A stretch of 64,000 bases of DNA from Duganella sp. 1224 (GTDB lineage Bacteria; Pseudomonadota; Gammaproteobacteria; Burkholderiales; Burkholderiaceae_D), in assembly GCF_013408245.1 (NCBI RefSeq), contig NZ_JACBYS010000003.1, positions 310,001 through 374,000 on the forward strand, read 5' to 3'. The notes beneath the pieces were generated by a model. That model did not search any database. It was given only the letters and a program-made list of their open reading frames with translations, and had not been told where the DNA came from. A program made the position numbers and the translations under genes. The stretch's first letter is position 1; each line of letters starts with the position of its first letter. Of this stretch, positions 27,633-37,566 are shown piece after piece.

Positions 27633-28165
27633 CGACGCCCGCCCACTTCGCCCTGCTGGCCCGCTACAACGCCGGGATGAACCAGCAACTGTACGACGCC
27701 GCGGCGCGCCTGACGGCGGGCGAATTCACGGCCGACCGCAAGGCCTTCTTCGGCTCACTGGCCGGCACGCTGAATCACCTGCTGGCGGCCGACACCATCT
27801 GGCTCAAGCGATTCAGCACGCATCCGGCGCAGTTCCCCGCGCTGCTGGCGGCGCGTGACCTGCCGCAGCCCGCCGGCCTCACGCACAGTTTCGGCGACGA
27901 CCTGGCCACGCTGCGCGCCCACCGGGAAAAACTGGACGCCATCATCAGCGCCTGGGTGCCGCAGATCACGGCCGCCGACCTGGCGCAGACGTTCGAATAC
28001 CGCAGCATGCGCGGCGACGCCTACCGCAAGGAGTTCGGCCTGGTGCTGCTGCACTTCTTCAATCACCAGACCCACCATCGCGGCCAGGCCAGCACCTTGA
28101 TGACGCAAGCCGGCGTTGATATCGGCGTCACCGACCTGCTGCTGTGGGTGCCGGAGCTGCCATGA
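27629..28165 (+). CDS. DinB family protein
   Basis: A 178-residue four-helix-bundle protein. The metal-binding His triad of DinB/YfiT-like proteins is visible: His in GTLNHLLAAD, and the pair in HFFNHQTHHRGQ. Members are thiol-transferase or damage-linked enzymes, and the substrate is usually unknown. The ATG overlaps the stop of the preceding gene and its own stop overlaps the next ATG, so three genes are translationally coupled. Confidence 0.87.
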   Translation: MTTPAHFALLARYNAGMNQQLYDAAARLTAGEFTADRKAFFGSLAGTLNHLLAADTIWLKRFSTHPAQFPALLAARDLPQPAGLTHSFGDDLATLRAHREKLDAIISAWVPQITAADLAQTFEYRSMRGDAYRKEFGLVLLHFFNHQTHHRGQASTLMTQAGVDIGVTDLLLWVPELP

Positions 28166-29163
28166 AAATCGCCGTCTACAGCGCCCAACCATACGACCGC
28201 CGCTTCCTCGACGAGGCGCGCGCCGCGCTGCCCGCGCCAGGTGTGGAGGCGGTGTACTTCTCCGACCGGCTGGAACTGGATACGGTGCCGCTGGCGCAGG
28301 GCTGCCAGGCGGTGTGCGTGTTCGTCAACGACCTGCTGGACGCGCCGGTGCTGGAAGCGCTGCACGCGCTGGGCGTGCGCGCCGTGCTGCTGCGCTGCGC
28401 CGGCTTTAACAACGTCGACCTGCGCGCCGGCGCGCGGCTAGACCTGTTCATGGCGCGCGTGCCGGCCTACGCGCCGGAAGCGGTGGCCGAACACGCACTG
28501 GCGCTGGTGATGACGCTCAACCGCCGCACGCACCGCGCCTACGCGCGCGTCCGCGAAGGCAATTTCGCGCTGGACGGCCTGCTGGGCATGACGCTGCACG
28601 GCAAGACCGTCGGCATCATCGGCGCCGGGCAGATCGGCGCGGCCGCCGCCCGCATCTTCCACGGCATGGGCTGCAAGGTGTTGGTCAGCGATCCGGCGCC
28701 AACGCCGCAACTGGACGGCGTGGCGGAGCGCACCTCGCTGGACGATCTGCTGGCGCGCTCGGACGTGGTATCCCTGCATTGCCCGCTGATGGACGCCACC
28801 CGTCACATGATCAACGCCGCCAGCCTGGCGCGCATGAAGCGCGGCGCCATGCTGGTCAACACCTCGCGCGGCGGCTTGATCGACACCGCCGCCGTGATCG
28901 AGGCGCTGAAATCCTGCCAGCTCGGCGCGCTGGCCATCGACGTCTATGAACAGGAAAGCACCCTCTTCTTCCAGGATCACTCCAGCGACATCATCGCCGA
29001 CGACGTGTTCCAGCGGCTCATGACCTTCCCCAACGTGCTGGTCACCGGACACCAGGGCTTCTTTACCATCGAAGCCATGCGCGAAATCGCCGCCGTCACC
29101 TTTTCCAATCTCGCTTGTCATCTGCGCGGCGCACCTTGCGCCAACGCGCTCCCCACCACTTAG
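28162..29163 (+). CDS. D-2-hydroxyacid dehydrogenase, D-lactate dehydrogenase type
   Basis: A 333-residue NAD-dependent enzyme reducing pyruvate to D-lactate or a close relative. The NAD motif is VGIIGAGQIGAAAA, and the catalytic Arg (NTSRGGLID), Glu (DVYEQE) and His (VTGHQGFFTIEA) are all present. The cofactor loop ends in Asp (LVSDPAP), favouring NAD. The last segment GHQGFFT is typical of LdhA. ATGA overlap with the DinB gene shows a shared transcript. I withhold the symbol ldhA because the substrate is inferred. Confidence 0.9.
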   Translation: MKIAVYSAQPYDRRFLDEARAALPAPGVEAVYFSDRLELDTVPLAQGCQAVCVFVNDLLDAPVLEALHALGVRAVLLRCAGFNNVDLRAGARLDLFMARVPAYAPEAVAEHALALVMTLNRRTHRAYARVREGNFALDGLLGMTLHGKTVGIIGAGQIGAAAARIFHGMGCKVLVSDPAPTPQLDGVAERTSLDDLLARSDVVSLHCPLMDATRHMINAASLARMKRGAMLVNTSRGGLIDTAAVIEALKSCQLGALAIDVYEQESTLFFQDHSSDIIADDVFQRLMTFPNVLVTGHQGFFTIEAMREIAAVTFSNLACHLRGAPCANALPTT

Positions 29164-29178
29164 TTCTGAAGGAAGTCC

Positions 29179-30519
29179 ATGTCGCTCGCCTATCGTGCCA
29201 ACGCCGATTTCGCCAAGCTGAATCACCCGATGCGGGTGCCGCTGTCTGCGGAAATCCATTCGCGCCCGTTCCTGCAATTGCAGGCGCCGGAAAGCCTGAC
29301 CCATTTTGCGCTGTACCTGCAACAGGACCAGCCCTCGCGCCAGAACCACCGCGCCAGCCAGCACCAGATCCTGGAACAGCTTTGCCTGCACTACGGCGTG
29401 GCGACGCCGCACCCGCAGGCGCGCTACTTCTTCCACGATTTCGGGCGCTTCCGCCTCAAGTGGGAATGCCACACCGAGTTTGCCACCTACACCTTTGTCG
29501 AACCCGGCGAGCCGGGGCTGGACTGCCGCGCCTCGTTCGAACGCATGCCGCTGCAGCACGTGCCGCAGGAATGGCTGGCGGGGCTGGACGGCAAGATCAT
29601 CGTCGCCGCCCACGTCCTGCTGTGCAAGGGTGACGATGACGACGGCTTCGCCGACGGCATCCGCGATCTGTTCCAGGGCAAATCGCTGGTGGGCAGCAGC
29701 GCCGGCGGCAATGCCGAGGTGTGGACCGATTTCCTGATCCAGCCGGACGGCTTCAGCCGCTTCGTGGTGCGCGACCAGCGCCTGCGCGAGTTCCAGTCCG
29801 GCCGTCTGGTCGGGCGCCTGCTGGAAATCGAAACCTACCGCATGATGGCGCTGCTCGGCCTCCCGCAAGCCGAGGCCACGCAACCGGAGCTGAACACCAT
29901 CGAGAACGAGCTGGCGACGCTGACCGCCACCCTGGTCAACGACGAGGGCAAGGAGGACCAGGACCTGCTGGACCGCATCACCAGCCTGGCCGCGCGCGTG
30001 GAGAAAATCTCGGTCAACAACAGCTACCGCTTTGCCGCCTCGCAGGCGTACTTCAACCTGGTGCAGGCGCGCATCCAGGAACTGCGCGAGGTGCGCATGG
30101 AAGGCACGCCGACGCTGGCGGAATTCATGGGCCGCCGCCTGGCGCCGGCGATGAACACCTGCACCTCGGTGGCACAGCGGCAGGAGGCGCTGGCCAAGCG
30201 TATCGCCCGCAGCAACGACCTGCTGCGCACCCGCGTCGGCATCGAGCAGGAACAGCAAAACCGCAAGATCCTGCAATCGCTGGACGCGCGCGCGGCCCAG
30301 CAACTGCGGCTGCAACAGGCGGTGGAAGGCCTGTCGGTGGCGGCCATCTCGTATTACACGCTGGGATTGGTGGGCTACGTCAGCAAAGCACTCAAGGCCG
30401 GCAGCCTGCCGGTCAATCCGGAACTGGTGACCGGCATCGCCGTGCCGCTGGTGATCGGCGCCGTGTGGTTAGGCCTGCGCCGCCTGCACCACCAGCTGTC
30501 CGGCAGCGCTAAGCACTGA
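29179..30519 (+). CDS. DUF3422 family membrane protein
   Basis: A 446-residue protein matching my recollection of DUF3422: N-terminal MRVPLSAEIHSRPFLQL, HDFGRFRLKWECHTEFATYT at about 90-110, a long central coiled region (RVEKISVNNSYRFAASQAYF), and two C-terminal membrane helices (AAISYYTLGLVGYVSKAL; GIAVPLVIGAVWLGL). It is probably an inner-membrane protein with a large cytoplasmic domain, function unknown. It follows the dehydrogenase by 15 bases and its 3' end overlaps the convergent hydrolase by 11 bases. Confidence 0.85.
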   Translation: MSLAYRANADFAKLNHPMRVPLSAEIHSRPFLQLQAPESLTHFALYLQQDQPSRQNHRASQHQILEQLCLHYGVATPHPQARYFFHDFGRFRLKWECHTEFATYTFVEPGEPGLDCRASFERMPLQHVPQEWLAGLDGKIIVAAHVLLCKGDDDDGFADGIRDLFQGKSLVGSSAGGNAEVWTDFLIQPDGFSRFVVRDQRLREFQSGRLVGRLLEIETYRMMALLGLPQAEATQPELNTIENELATLTATLVNDEGKEDQDLLDRITSLAARVEKISVNNSYRFAASQAYFNLVQARIQELREVRMEGTPTLAEFMGRRLAPAMNTCTSVAQRQEALAKRIARSNDLLRTRVGIEQEQQNRKILQSLDARAAQQLRLQQAVEGLSVAAISYYTLGLVGYVSKALKAGSLPVNPELVTGIAVPLVIGAVWLGLRRLHHQLSGSAKH

Positions 30520-31342
30520 AGCGGCTCGCCAGGAAACTGGCGATGCGCTGCTGGGTCGACTCCAGGTAGGGAATGTTCAGGTGGTCGGAATCGGGCACGA
30601 TTTCGTCCGCGTGCAGCGTGGCCAGCTTCTGCACCAACTGGTCGGTGTGCGAGTGCGGCACGATGTCATCCACCGCCGCACGCAGCACATAGGCTGGCGC
30701 CTTGATCTGGTCGGCGTACTTCACCGACTCGAATTTATGCCGCAGGAAGTAGTCGACCGGCAGCGTCCTGAATTTGCGCTTGGCCAGCGCCAGGATCGAG
30801 TCATACGGTGTAATCAGCACGACGGCGTTGGCGTCGCGTTCCTTGGCCACCTGCACCGCCACGCCGGAACCGAGGCTGCGGCCGACGACCGCGATGCGCT
30901 TCGGATCGACGTGATGGCGTTCGCTCAGCCAGTCGTACAGCATGCGGCCATCTTCCACGAAGTGTTCTTCCGCCGGGTCGCCATGCGAATCACCGTAGCC
31001 GCGGTAGTTCACCGCCAGCACCGCCATGCCGGGGAACAGCTTGCCGGCGTCGCGCGCCACCCACGACACTTCCTCGGAGCGGCCGCCGAAATACACCACG
31101 CCCGGATGCGGACCGGCCACCGGGGGCGTCATCAGCCAGCCGGACAAACGCGTGCCATCCTTGGCGCGCACCACGATCGGCCGGGTGCGATGGCCCGAGC
31201 TGTATGGCTTCAGCACTTCGCGCTTGCTGCCCAGAGGGTTGAACAGCAGCCGCTTTTGATTGGCGGCCACCGCTGCGGTCAATCCCATCCAGAGCACACT
31301 GACGACGCCTGCCAGGCCCGCGACTTTTTTAGAATGATTCAT
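30509..31342 (-). CDS. alpha/beta hydrolase, membrane-anchored type
   Basis: A 277-residue hydrolase with an N-terminal hydrophobic helix (about 8-26) that is either a signal or an anchor. The fold markers are VYFGGRSEEVSW, LAVNYRGYGDSHG, the nucleophile elbow VVGRSLGSGVA and a final DSDHLNIP His. It is similar in layout to BEM46/YfhR-like serine hydrolases. It stands alone between the DUF3422 gene and a divergent hydrolase operon. Confidence 0.85.
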   Translation of the reverse strand: MNHSKKVAGLAGVVSVLWMGLTAAVAANQKRLLFNPLGSKREVLKPYSSGHRTRPIVVRAKDGTRLSGWLMTPPVAGPHPGVVYFGGRSEEVSWVARDAGKLFPGMAVLAVNYRGYGDSHGDPAEEHFVEDGRMLYDWLSERHHVDPKRIAVVGRSLGSGVAVQVAKERDANAVVLITPYDSILALAKRKFRTLPVDYFLRHKFESVKYADQIKAPAYVLRAAVDDIVPHSHTDQLVQKLATLHADEIVPDSDHLNIPYLESTQQRIASFLASRFSA

Positions 31343-31466
31343 GATTGATACTCTACTCTTGTCCAGCGATACCGCTACATGCATAGCGTACAAAATTTGC
31401 AGCGGCGTGGTATAGACCACACATGGGGGCGATTGCCTCTTTCTCAAGGTGGATAGCGCGACCCGG

Positions 31467-31472
31467 TATAAT
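31467..31472 (+). promoter_or_regulatory. candidate -10 box for hydrolase operon
   Basis: TATAAT, exact consensus, 32 bases before the ATG at 31505. A weak TCAAGG lies 17 bases upstream as a possible -35. Confidence 0.5.
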
Positions 31473-31504
31473 CTGCGCTTCGCTTTTTTCATGATTTGCC
31501 GACA

Positions 31505-32284
31505 ATGAAACCTGCCGTCGTCCTGCTGCATAGCTCCATGAGTTCCAAGTCCCAGTGGTCCGCCCTGAAGGCGCAACTGGGTGACGCCTACCGCTGCATC
31601 GCGGTCGATCTGCAGGGCTATGGCGCCTCTCCCTTCCCGGCCGATGCCGGCGACGCTTACGTGCACACGCTGGCGCATGAGGTGGACGCGGTGATCGCCG
31701 CCACCGCGGCGGAGCTGGAACCCGGCGAGGCGTTTCACCTGGTCGGCCACTCCTTCGGCGGCGCCTGCGCGCTGCACATGGCGCGCCGCATGCCGCAGCG
31801 CGTGCTGTCGCTCACCTTGTTCGAGCCGGTGGCCTTCCACCTGCTGCCGGCGGCGCATCCGGCCAAGGCGGAAATCGTCGGCGTGGTGGAGCGCATCCAT
31901 GCCAGCGCCTCGGACCGCGACGCCACCCGCATCTTCATCGACTACTGGAACCGCGCCGGCGCCTTCGACGCCGCGCCGGACAGCGCGCAAGCCAAAATGG
32001 TGGCGCAAATCGCCAAGGTGCGCCTGGACTTCCAGGCCTTGCTGGGCGAACCGGCAACGTTGGATGATTTGTCCATGTTGACCATGCCGTCGCTGGTGAT
32101 GGCAGGCGAGCATAGCCCGGCCTCCACGCGCCTGCTGGTGGCGCAACTGGGCGCATCGCTACCCAACGCCACCGCGCTGCAAACGCGCACCGCCCACATG
32201 GGACCGATCACGCATGCGGACGTCGTCAATCCGCTGATCGCCAACTTCCTGAGCGGCGCCGAAGTGGCCGCCGAACAGCCATGA
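31505..32284 (+). CDS. alpha/beta hydrolase
   Basis: A 259-residue cytoplasmic hydrolase. VVLLHSSMSSKSQW is the oxyanion region, VDLQGYGASP follows, GHSFGGACAL is the nucleophile elbow, and TAHMGPITHAD holds the likely catalytic His. Typical of C-C bond or ester hydrolases of the MhpC/RsbQ size. The start at 31505 follows a TATAAT promoter. Its stop overlaps the next gene by four bases (ATGA). Confidence 0.85.
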   Translation: MKPAVVLLHSSMSSKSQWSALKAQLGDAYRCIAVDLQGYGASPFPADAGDAYVHTLAHEVDAVIAATAAELEPGEAFHLVGHSFGGACALHMARRMPQRVLSLTLFEPVAFHLLPAAHPAKAEIVGVVERIHASASDRDATRIFIDYWNRAGAFDAAPDSAQAKMVAQIAKVRLDFQALLGEPATLDDLSMLTMPSLVMAGEHSPASTRLLVAQLGASLPNATALQTRTAHMGPITHADVVNPLIANFLSGAEVAAEQP

Positions 32285-33114
32285 TGCGCCGCCTCGCCGC
32301 CGCAATCACCCTGAGCGCCGCCGCCCTGCTGGCGCAGGCCGGGGAACAGAACGTTACCATCGCGCCGGGCGTCAACGGCGCCTGGGTCACGCCGGACGGC
32401 GCCTGGGACGGCCGCACCGTGCTGTTCCTGCATGGCTTTGCCGACGACATGAACGGCGCCGGGGACCTGAGCAAGCGCATGTCGGCGCGGCTGGCGCGGA
32501 TGGGCATCGCCTCGCTGCGCGTGAACTTCCGCGGCGAAGGGGACCGCAACCGCAGCGACATCGAATCGACGCTGGACACGCGCCTGGCGGACACCGAGGC
32601 GGCATATGCCTTCCTGCAGAAGCAGCCGGGCGTGCAGCCGGCGCGCGGCGCGGTGCTGGGCTGGAGCCTGGGCTCCACCACGGCGATCATCACCGGCGGC
32701 CGCCATCCGCAATGGTTCCGCAGCATGGTGTTGTGGTCGTCGCCGAGCGGCGACCAATGGCGGCAGATGGCTTCCTCGCCGGTGGCGCAGAAAGCGCTGC
32801 GCGATGGCGTCGCCAGCGACGACGTGCCGGGCTGGAAGCGCATCACCACCAAACGCGCGTTCTACGAAAGCTTCCGTGGCGTGAACCTGGACCAGTCCTT
32901 GCCCAAATATCCGGGCGCCTTCCTGACCATCCGCGGCAGCGCCGACTTCCTGCCGCAGGCGGACGCGCAGATGCTCAAGCTGGTGGGCGGCAAGCCCGCC
33001 GAAGCGGCGCTGATCAGCGGCGCGGACCACATCTTCAACGTCTTCGCGCCGGACAGCGGCGCCGCCCAGCGCGTGATGGACCTCACCGCCGACTGGCTGG
33101 CGCGCACGCTCTGA
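32281..33114 (+). CDS. exported alpha/beta hydrolase
   Basis: A 277-residue protein with a signal peptide (MMRRLAAAITLSAAALLAQA, then GEQ). It has LFLHGFADDMNGAGD, LRVNFRGEGD, the elbow VLGWSLGSTTAI, and a final SGADHIFNVF with the catalytic His. Probably periplasmic. ATGA overlap with the preceding hydrolase makes a two-gene operon of one cytoplasmic and one exported hydrolase. Substrate unknown; it adjoins the hemicellulose locus but on the other strand. Confidence 0.82.
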   Translation: MMRRLAAAITLSAAALLAQAGEQNVTIAPGVNGAWVTPDGAWDGRTVLFLHGFADDMNGAGDLSKRMSARLARMGIASLRVNFRGEGDRNRSDIESTLDTRLADTEAAYAFLQKQPGVQPARGAVLGWSLGSTTAIITGGRHPQWFRSMVLWSSPSGDQWRQMASSPVAQKALRDGVASDDVPGWKRITTKRAFYESFRGVNLDQSLPKYPGAFLTIRGSADFLPQADAQMLKLVGGKPAEAALISGADHIFNVFAPDSGAAQRVMDLTADWLARTL

Positions 33115-33139
33115 CCGCAAGGCCGGAGCGTGCCACCAT

Positions 33140-34687
33140 TCATTGCGGACTGATCTTGATCAGGACAACGTCGTTGACGCGCATCTTCACCTTCACGCTG
33201 GCGGCGCCGGACGCCGGAACGCGCACGGTGCTGGTCTGCGGGCGATCAGTGGTCAGCGCCTGCAGCCGCTCCAACTGCCTCGGCGTCAGCGTCTTCGGCG
33301 AGCCCATTTTCAGATACGCTGTATGGGCATCGTTGGCCTCAAAGCCGGTGCGATACACCTGGACCGAATACGCGCCCGGCTTCAGGCCCTTCAGATCGAT
33401 ATTCACCGGCTGGCTGTCGCGCGTCGGCTGCACCGTGGTGTAGAAGCCGCGATTGCTGCGGCCCTGCTTCGGCGTCTGGAAATCCCACGCCAGCACCTGC
33501 ACACCCTGCCCATCCCTGGCCGCATAGCTCTGCACATCACCGGTCTTGAGCGCCGTATCGCCCAGCTGATTCAGATACTTGTACGCGAACCACGCCGGCT
33601 TGCGGATCCCCTGCGGATTCATCAAACCAAAACCGCCCTCGAACGGCGCGGTCGGCGGCCCCGGTTCCTCGAACAGATCGCTGTAGGTCCAGTAGCTCAT
33701 GCCCTGCGCGATGCCTTCGGTGGCTTTGAGCTTGCTCAGGATGTACGGCGCGCTGATGTACGAATCGTGCACCGGGTCGCGCGGCGTGTAGCTGGTGCTC
33801 CATTCGGTGAAGTACAGCGGCATTTCCGGATGGCCGGCCTCCGCCATCTCCCTGCGCACCTTGCGCACGTCGCCGACGATGGCTTCCGGCGATGGCGACA
33901 GCTTGGTGTCGTCCTTGCCATTCTCGTCGAGGAAGCCGCCGTCCACGCCATAGGTGTGCGTGGTGATGAAGTCCGCCACGGCGCCGGACGATTTGACGTG
34001 GGCCAGGAACTCCGGTACCCACGCCGCACCGGCCGTCGACGGTCCGCCAACACGCAGCGCCGGATCGATTGCCTTGATGGCGCGCGAGGTGATGTCGAAC
34101 AGCTCGAAGTACGCCTTCTGGTCGGCCTTCTCCCAGAAACCGTCCAGGTTAGGCTCGTTCCACACCTCAAAGAACCAGCTGCGCACTTCCTCTTTGCCGT
34201 AGCGCTCCTGCACGTGACGCACAAACGCATCCACCAGCGCCGCCCACTTCTTCGGGTCCGGATGCGAGGTATTGCCCTTCCAGTAGAAAATGCTCAGGTC
34301 CGAGCTGCGCATGGCCAGCGGCGTAAAGCCCAGCTCCACGAAGGGTTTGATGCCCATCTTCAGCAGGCGGTCGTAGAGATAATCGATCTTGCTCCAGTCG
34401 TAGACCGGCTTGCCGTCCACCTCCTTGTAGGTGCCCAGCACGTCGTGGAAGATGGCATGGAAGCGGATGTAGCGGAAGCCCAGTTCATCGCGCGCTGTCT
34501 TCAACTGCGACAGGCTGTCGTCGCGGATCAGCGTGCCCGGATAGTCCGAACCCACCGACAGATCGGCAAAGCGGTCGCGCGGCGTGCCGGCATCGGCGGC
34601 ATCCACGGCGATGCGGCGCTCCGCGGACGGCGCGGCGATGGCTGGCACGGCCAACGCCAGCAATACTGCTGCGGTCAGAGTCTTCAT
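33140..34687 (-). CDS. GH39 family glycoside hydrolase (beta-xylosidase-like)
   Basis: A 515-residue enzyme with signal peptide (MKTLTAAVLLALAVPAIAAP). The GH39 active site is complete: acid/base Glu in FFEVWNEPNLDGFW at about 173 and nucleophile Glu in LYFTEWSTSY. A C-terminal beta-sandwich follows (LDLKGLKPGAYSVQVYR-like). GH39 enzymes are mostly retaining beta-xylosidases, and some act on other sugars. It is the last gene of the receptor-GH35-GH31-GH39 operon, 2 bases after GH31, so a role in trimming xylose-containing oligosaccharides in the periplasm is likely. Confidence 0.9.
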   Translation of the reverse strand: MKTLTAAVLLALAVPAIAAPSAERRIAVDAADAGTPRDRFADLSVGSDYPGTLIRDDSLSQLKTARDELGFRYIRFHAIFHDVLGTYKEVDGKPVYDWSKIDYLYDRLLKMGIKPFVELGFTPLAMRSSDLSIFYWKGNTSHPDPKKWAALVDAFVRHVQERYGKEEVRSWFFEVWNEPNLDGFWEKADQKAYFELFDITSRAIKAIDPALRVGGPSTAGAAWVPEFLAHVKSSGAVADFITTHTYGVDGGFLDENGKDDTKLSPSPEAIVGDVRKVRREMAEAGHPEMPLYFTEWSTSYTPRDPVHDSYISAPYILSKLKATEGIAQGMSYWTYSDLFEEPGPPTAPFEGGFGLMNPQGIRKPAWFAYKYLNQLGDTALKTGDVQSYAARDGQGVQVLAWDFQTPKQGRSNRGFYTTVQPTRDSQPVNIDLKGLKPGAYSVQVYRTGFEANDAHTAYLKMGSPKTLTPRQLERLQALTTDRPQTSTVRVPASGAASVKVKMRVNDVVLIKISPQ

Positions 34688-34689
34688 GC

Positions 34690-37551
34690 TTAACGCTTCA
34701 CAGTCACGGTTTTACCCTCGTAGCTGACGGTCTTGTCGGCCACGTCGAAGTTGTCGGTGCTCGACACGCCAGGCTTGATGAAGCGCACTTTGAACTGGCG
34801 CTTGGCCACCATGCCCTTGTACTGTCCCGCGCGGTCGCCAATGGTGACGACGCCGGTCTTGTCATTGTAGCGCAGCGGAATACGGCTGGCCTCACCGCGC
34901 AGATAGGCGTTGCTGACGCCATCGTCCTCATACAGGCTGAATGTGCCGTCGGCGCCGGTGTAGACGTACAGCGTGATCGGCGCGTCCGGCTTCTCGTCCA
35001 CATACTGCGTCAACGGGCCGACCGGCACGATGGCGCCGGCCTTCACCAGCACCGGCATGCGTGTCTCCGGCGCCTTGATGGTCGCCGTGCTGCCGCCCTT
35101 GTGCAGTTCACCGGTGTACAGGTCATACCAGCTGGCGCCCTTCGGCAGATACACGCTGCGTTCGCGCGCACCGTACACATACACCGGCGCCACCAGCATG
35201 CTGTGGCCGAACAGGTACTGATCGTTGATGTTCTTGACCGCGTCGTCGTGCGGGAAGTCCATCACCAGGCCGCGCATGATGGAGCCGGACGCGTAGTGCG
35301 TTTCGGCGGCGGCCGAGTAAATATACGGCATGAGACGGTAGCGCAGCTGGTCGTACCACACCATCGATTCCCGCATCGGCGAGCCTGGCGGCGAAATCTC
35401 GTGAATCTCGCGCTTGACCACTTCGCCGTGGGAGCGGAACAGCGGCGAGAAGGCGCCGAACTGGAACCAGCGCAGATTCAGCTCGCGCCACTCCTTCAGG
35501 TCTTCCGGATTGCCCTGCTTGACGCCGGTGCTGCGGTTCTCCTGCGCCGAGCCCACGTCGCCAACCTGAAAGCGCGTCTCCTGCGCATAGCCGCCGATAT
35601 CGTGGGTCCAGTTGGGAATGCCGGACATCGAGATGCTCACGCCGGCCGAGATCTGGTCATACAGATTGTTCCAGCGGCTGGCGGTGTCGCCGCTCCACAC
35701 GGCGGTGGCGTTGCGCTGGATGCCGGCGAAGCCGGAACGCGACAGGATGAACTGGCGCTTTTCCGGTTGATCCGCCTTGAGGTGATTGTAGAAGCCCTCC
35801 GTATGCACCAGGCTATACGGATTGAAGGTGATTTCGCCGCCGCCATACACGGTGGGACCGATCAGCTTCTTGAAGTCGGCGGGGCGGGTATTGGACAGCA
35901 CGTCCGGCTCGGTGTTGTCCATCCACCAGGCGTCGAAGCCCAGGTCCACCAGCTTGGGCTTCATCTGGCGATAGTAGATGTCGCGCGCCTCCTTGGTGTA
36001 CGGGTCGTAGTGGCTGTTCTTGTAGCCCGGACCTACCCAGTCCAGCGCGCCGTCTTCGACGTTTTTGGTCCACATATAGCCCTTGGACGCCAGCTCCTTG
36101 TAGTTGTCGGTGTTGGCGTAGAACTTGCCCCAGATCGAAATCATGATGCGCGCATTGGACTTGTGGACCTCGTCAACCATCGCTTGCGGGTTCGGGAAGC
36201 GGGCCTTGTCGAAGTCGTGCGACCCCCAGCCGTTCTCCGGCCAGTAGAACCAATCCTGCACCATGTTATCGACCGGCCAGCCCTGCTTGCGGTATTCGCG
36301 CAGTACGCCCAGCAGCTGCTCCTGCGTTTCATAGCGCTGGCGCGATTGCCAGAAGCCGTAGGCCCACTTCGGCATCATCGGCGCCTGGCCGGTGAGGTGA
36401 CGGTAGCCAGCGATGACGTTGTCGATGCTGTCGCCGCTCACCACGTAATAGTTGATCGCCTGCGCCACCTCCGACGAGAAGGTCAGCGAGTGACGCTCGT
36501 CCTGCGGCAGCGGATCGTTGTGGGTGATGGCGACCATGCCGCCACTTGGCTTCCACTCCAGCAGCAGCTTGACCGGCTTGTCGGCCTCAAACTTCACCTC
36601 GAAGTTGTGATACCAAGGATTCCAGCCCTGGCGCCACACGTCCATAATCTCCTTGCCGTCCACAGATAGCTTGGCATAATCGGACGAATACAACTGCATC
36701 TTGTGCACGCCCGCTTTCGGCGACGCCATCGTGCCCTCCCACACCACCTTCAGATTGGCGGCCTTGGGATCGACCTCTTTCGGCCAGTTCTCGGCCACGT
36801 CCTTCAGGTACTGGTAGGCGATGTCCTTTTCCTGGCGCGTGAGTACCAGCTTGTCGCCGATGTAGTAGCGCGCCGTCAATCCGCCGGCCTTGCCATCGGC
36901 GTCCGTCAACTGCAGGTCGCGGCTCAGCCACGCGTAAGGCTTGCTGTCGCCGAAGCGCGAGATGCCATTGTTATCCCACAGGACGCCGTAGTTCTTGTCG
37001 GAGACGACGAAGGGCACGGCAATCGCCATATTGTGCTGCATCAGCAGCACGTCCTCGCCGTTGAGGTTCATCTGGTGATTCTGATGCTGGCCCAGGCCAT
37101 AGAAGGCATCCCTGGTGCCGTAGTTGAAGCCCTGCTTCACCGCCAGGAACGGCTTGCCGTCGACATCCGTCGGCGACATGCTCTCCGCCTGTTGCGTCAG
37201 GAACGCCTTGCCGGCGGCGTTGAAGAACTGTACCTGCCCGGTCGCCAGCGACACCGCCACCGCAATCTGTTTCGCCTTCAGCGTGACCTTGTCCTTGCCC
37301 GACGCGGCGACGCTGAAGTTACCGCTAACAGGCGCGGCCACGGTCATCAGCGATGGCGTCAGCGCCTTGCCCGCCTGGTCCAGCTTCACCACGTGGATGA
37401 TGTTATCGGCCATGACCTCCAGCCGCACTTCCTTCGCGGCGCCGCTGTCCGGCTTGACCACCATGCCGGTGGCGGTTTTCTCAAAGGTGCCGGCCACCGC
37501 ATGGCCGGCCGCAAGCACGGCTGCCGCCGTGGCGATCATCGTCAAACGCAT
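34690..37551 (-). CDS. GH31 alpha-xylosidase with PA14-like insert
   Basis: A 953-residue enzyme with signal peptide (ending AVAGTFEK). The N-terminal galactose-mutarotase-like domain is interrupted near 235-345 by a PA14-like region (KAGVHKMQLYSSDYAKLSVD, then DVWRQGWNPW). The catalytic nucleophile Asp is in DAWWMDNTEPD and the acid/base Asp in AVWSGDTASRW. This layout is that of Cellvibrio japonicus Xyl31A, an alpha-xylosidase specific for xyloglucan oligosaccharides, where the PA14 domain extends the binding site. It lies 15 bases from GH35 in one operon. Confidence 0.92.
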   Translation of the reverse strand: MRLTMIATAAAVLAAGHAVAGTFEKTATGMVVKPDSGAAKEVRLEVMADNIIHVVKLDQAGKALTPSLMTVAAPVSGNFSVAASGKDKVTLKAKQIAVAVSLATGQVQFFNAAGKAFLTQQAESMSPTDVDGKPFLAVKQGFNYGTRDAFYGLGQHQNHQMNLNGEDVLLMQHNMAIAVPFVVSDKNYGVLWDNNGISRFGDSKPYAWLSRDLQLTDADGKAGGLTARYYIGDKLVLTRQEKDIAYQYLKDVAENWPKEVDPKAANLKVVWEGTMASPKAGVHKMQLYSSDYAKLSVDGKEIMDVWRQGWNPWYHNFEVKFEADKPVKLLLEWKPSGGMVAITHNDPLPQDERHSLTFSSEVAQAINYYVVSGDSIDNVIAGYRHLTGQAPMMPKWAYGFWQSRQRYETQEQLLGVLREYRKQGWPVDNMVQDWFYWPENGWGSHDFDKARFPNPQAMVDEVHKSNARIMISIWGKFYANTDNYKELASKGYMWTKNVEDGALDWVGPGYKNSHYDPYTKEARDIYYRQMKPKLVDLGFDAWWMDNTEPDVLSNTRPADFKKLIGPTVYGGGEITFNPYSLVHTEGFYNHLKADQPEKRQFILSRSGFAGIQRNATAVWSGDTASRWNNLYDQISAGVSISMSGIPNWTHDIGGYAQETRFQVGDVGSAQENRSTGVKQGNPEDLKEWRELNLRWFQFGAFSPLFRSHGEVVKREIHEISPPGSPMRESMVWYDQLRYRLMPYIYSAAAETHYASGSIMRGLVMDFPHDDAVKNINDQYLFGHSMLVAPVYVYGARERSVYLPKGASWYDLYTGELHKGGSTATIKAPETRMPVLVKAGAIVPVGPLTQYVDEKPDAPITLYVYTGADGTFSLYEDDGVSNAYLRGEASRIPLRYNDKTGVVTIGDRAGQYKGMVAKRQFKVRFIKPGVSSTDNFDVADKTVSYEGKTVTVKR

Positions 37552-37566
37552 ATTGTCTCCGTTGTT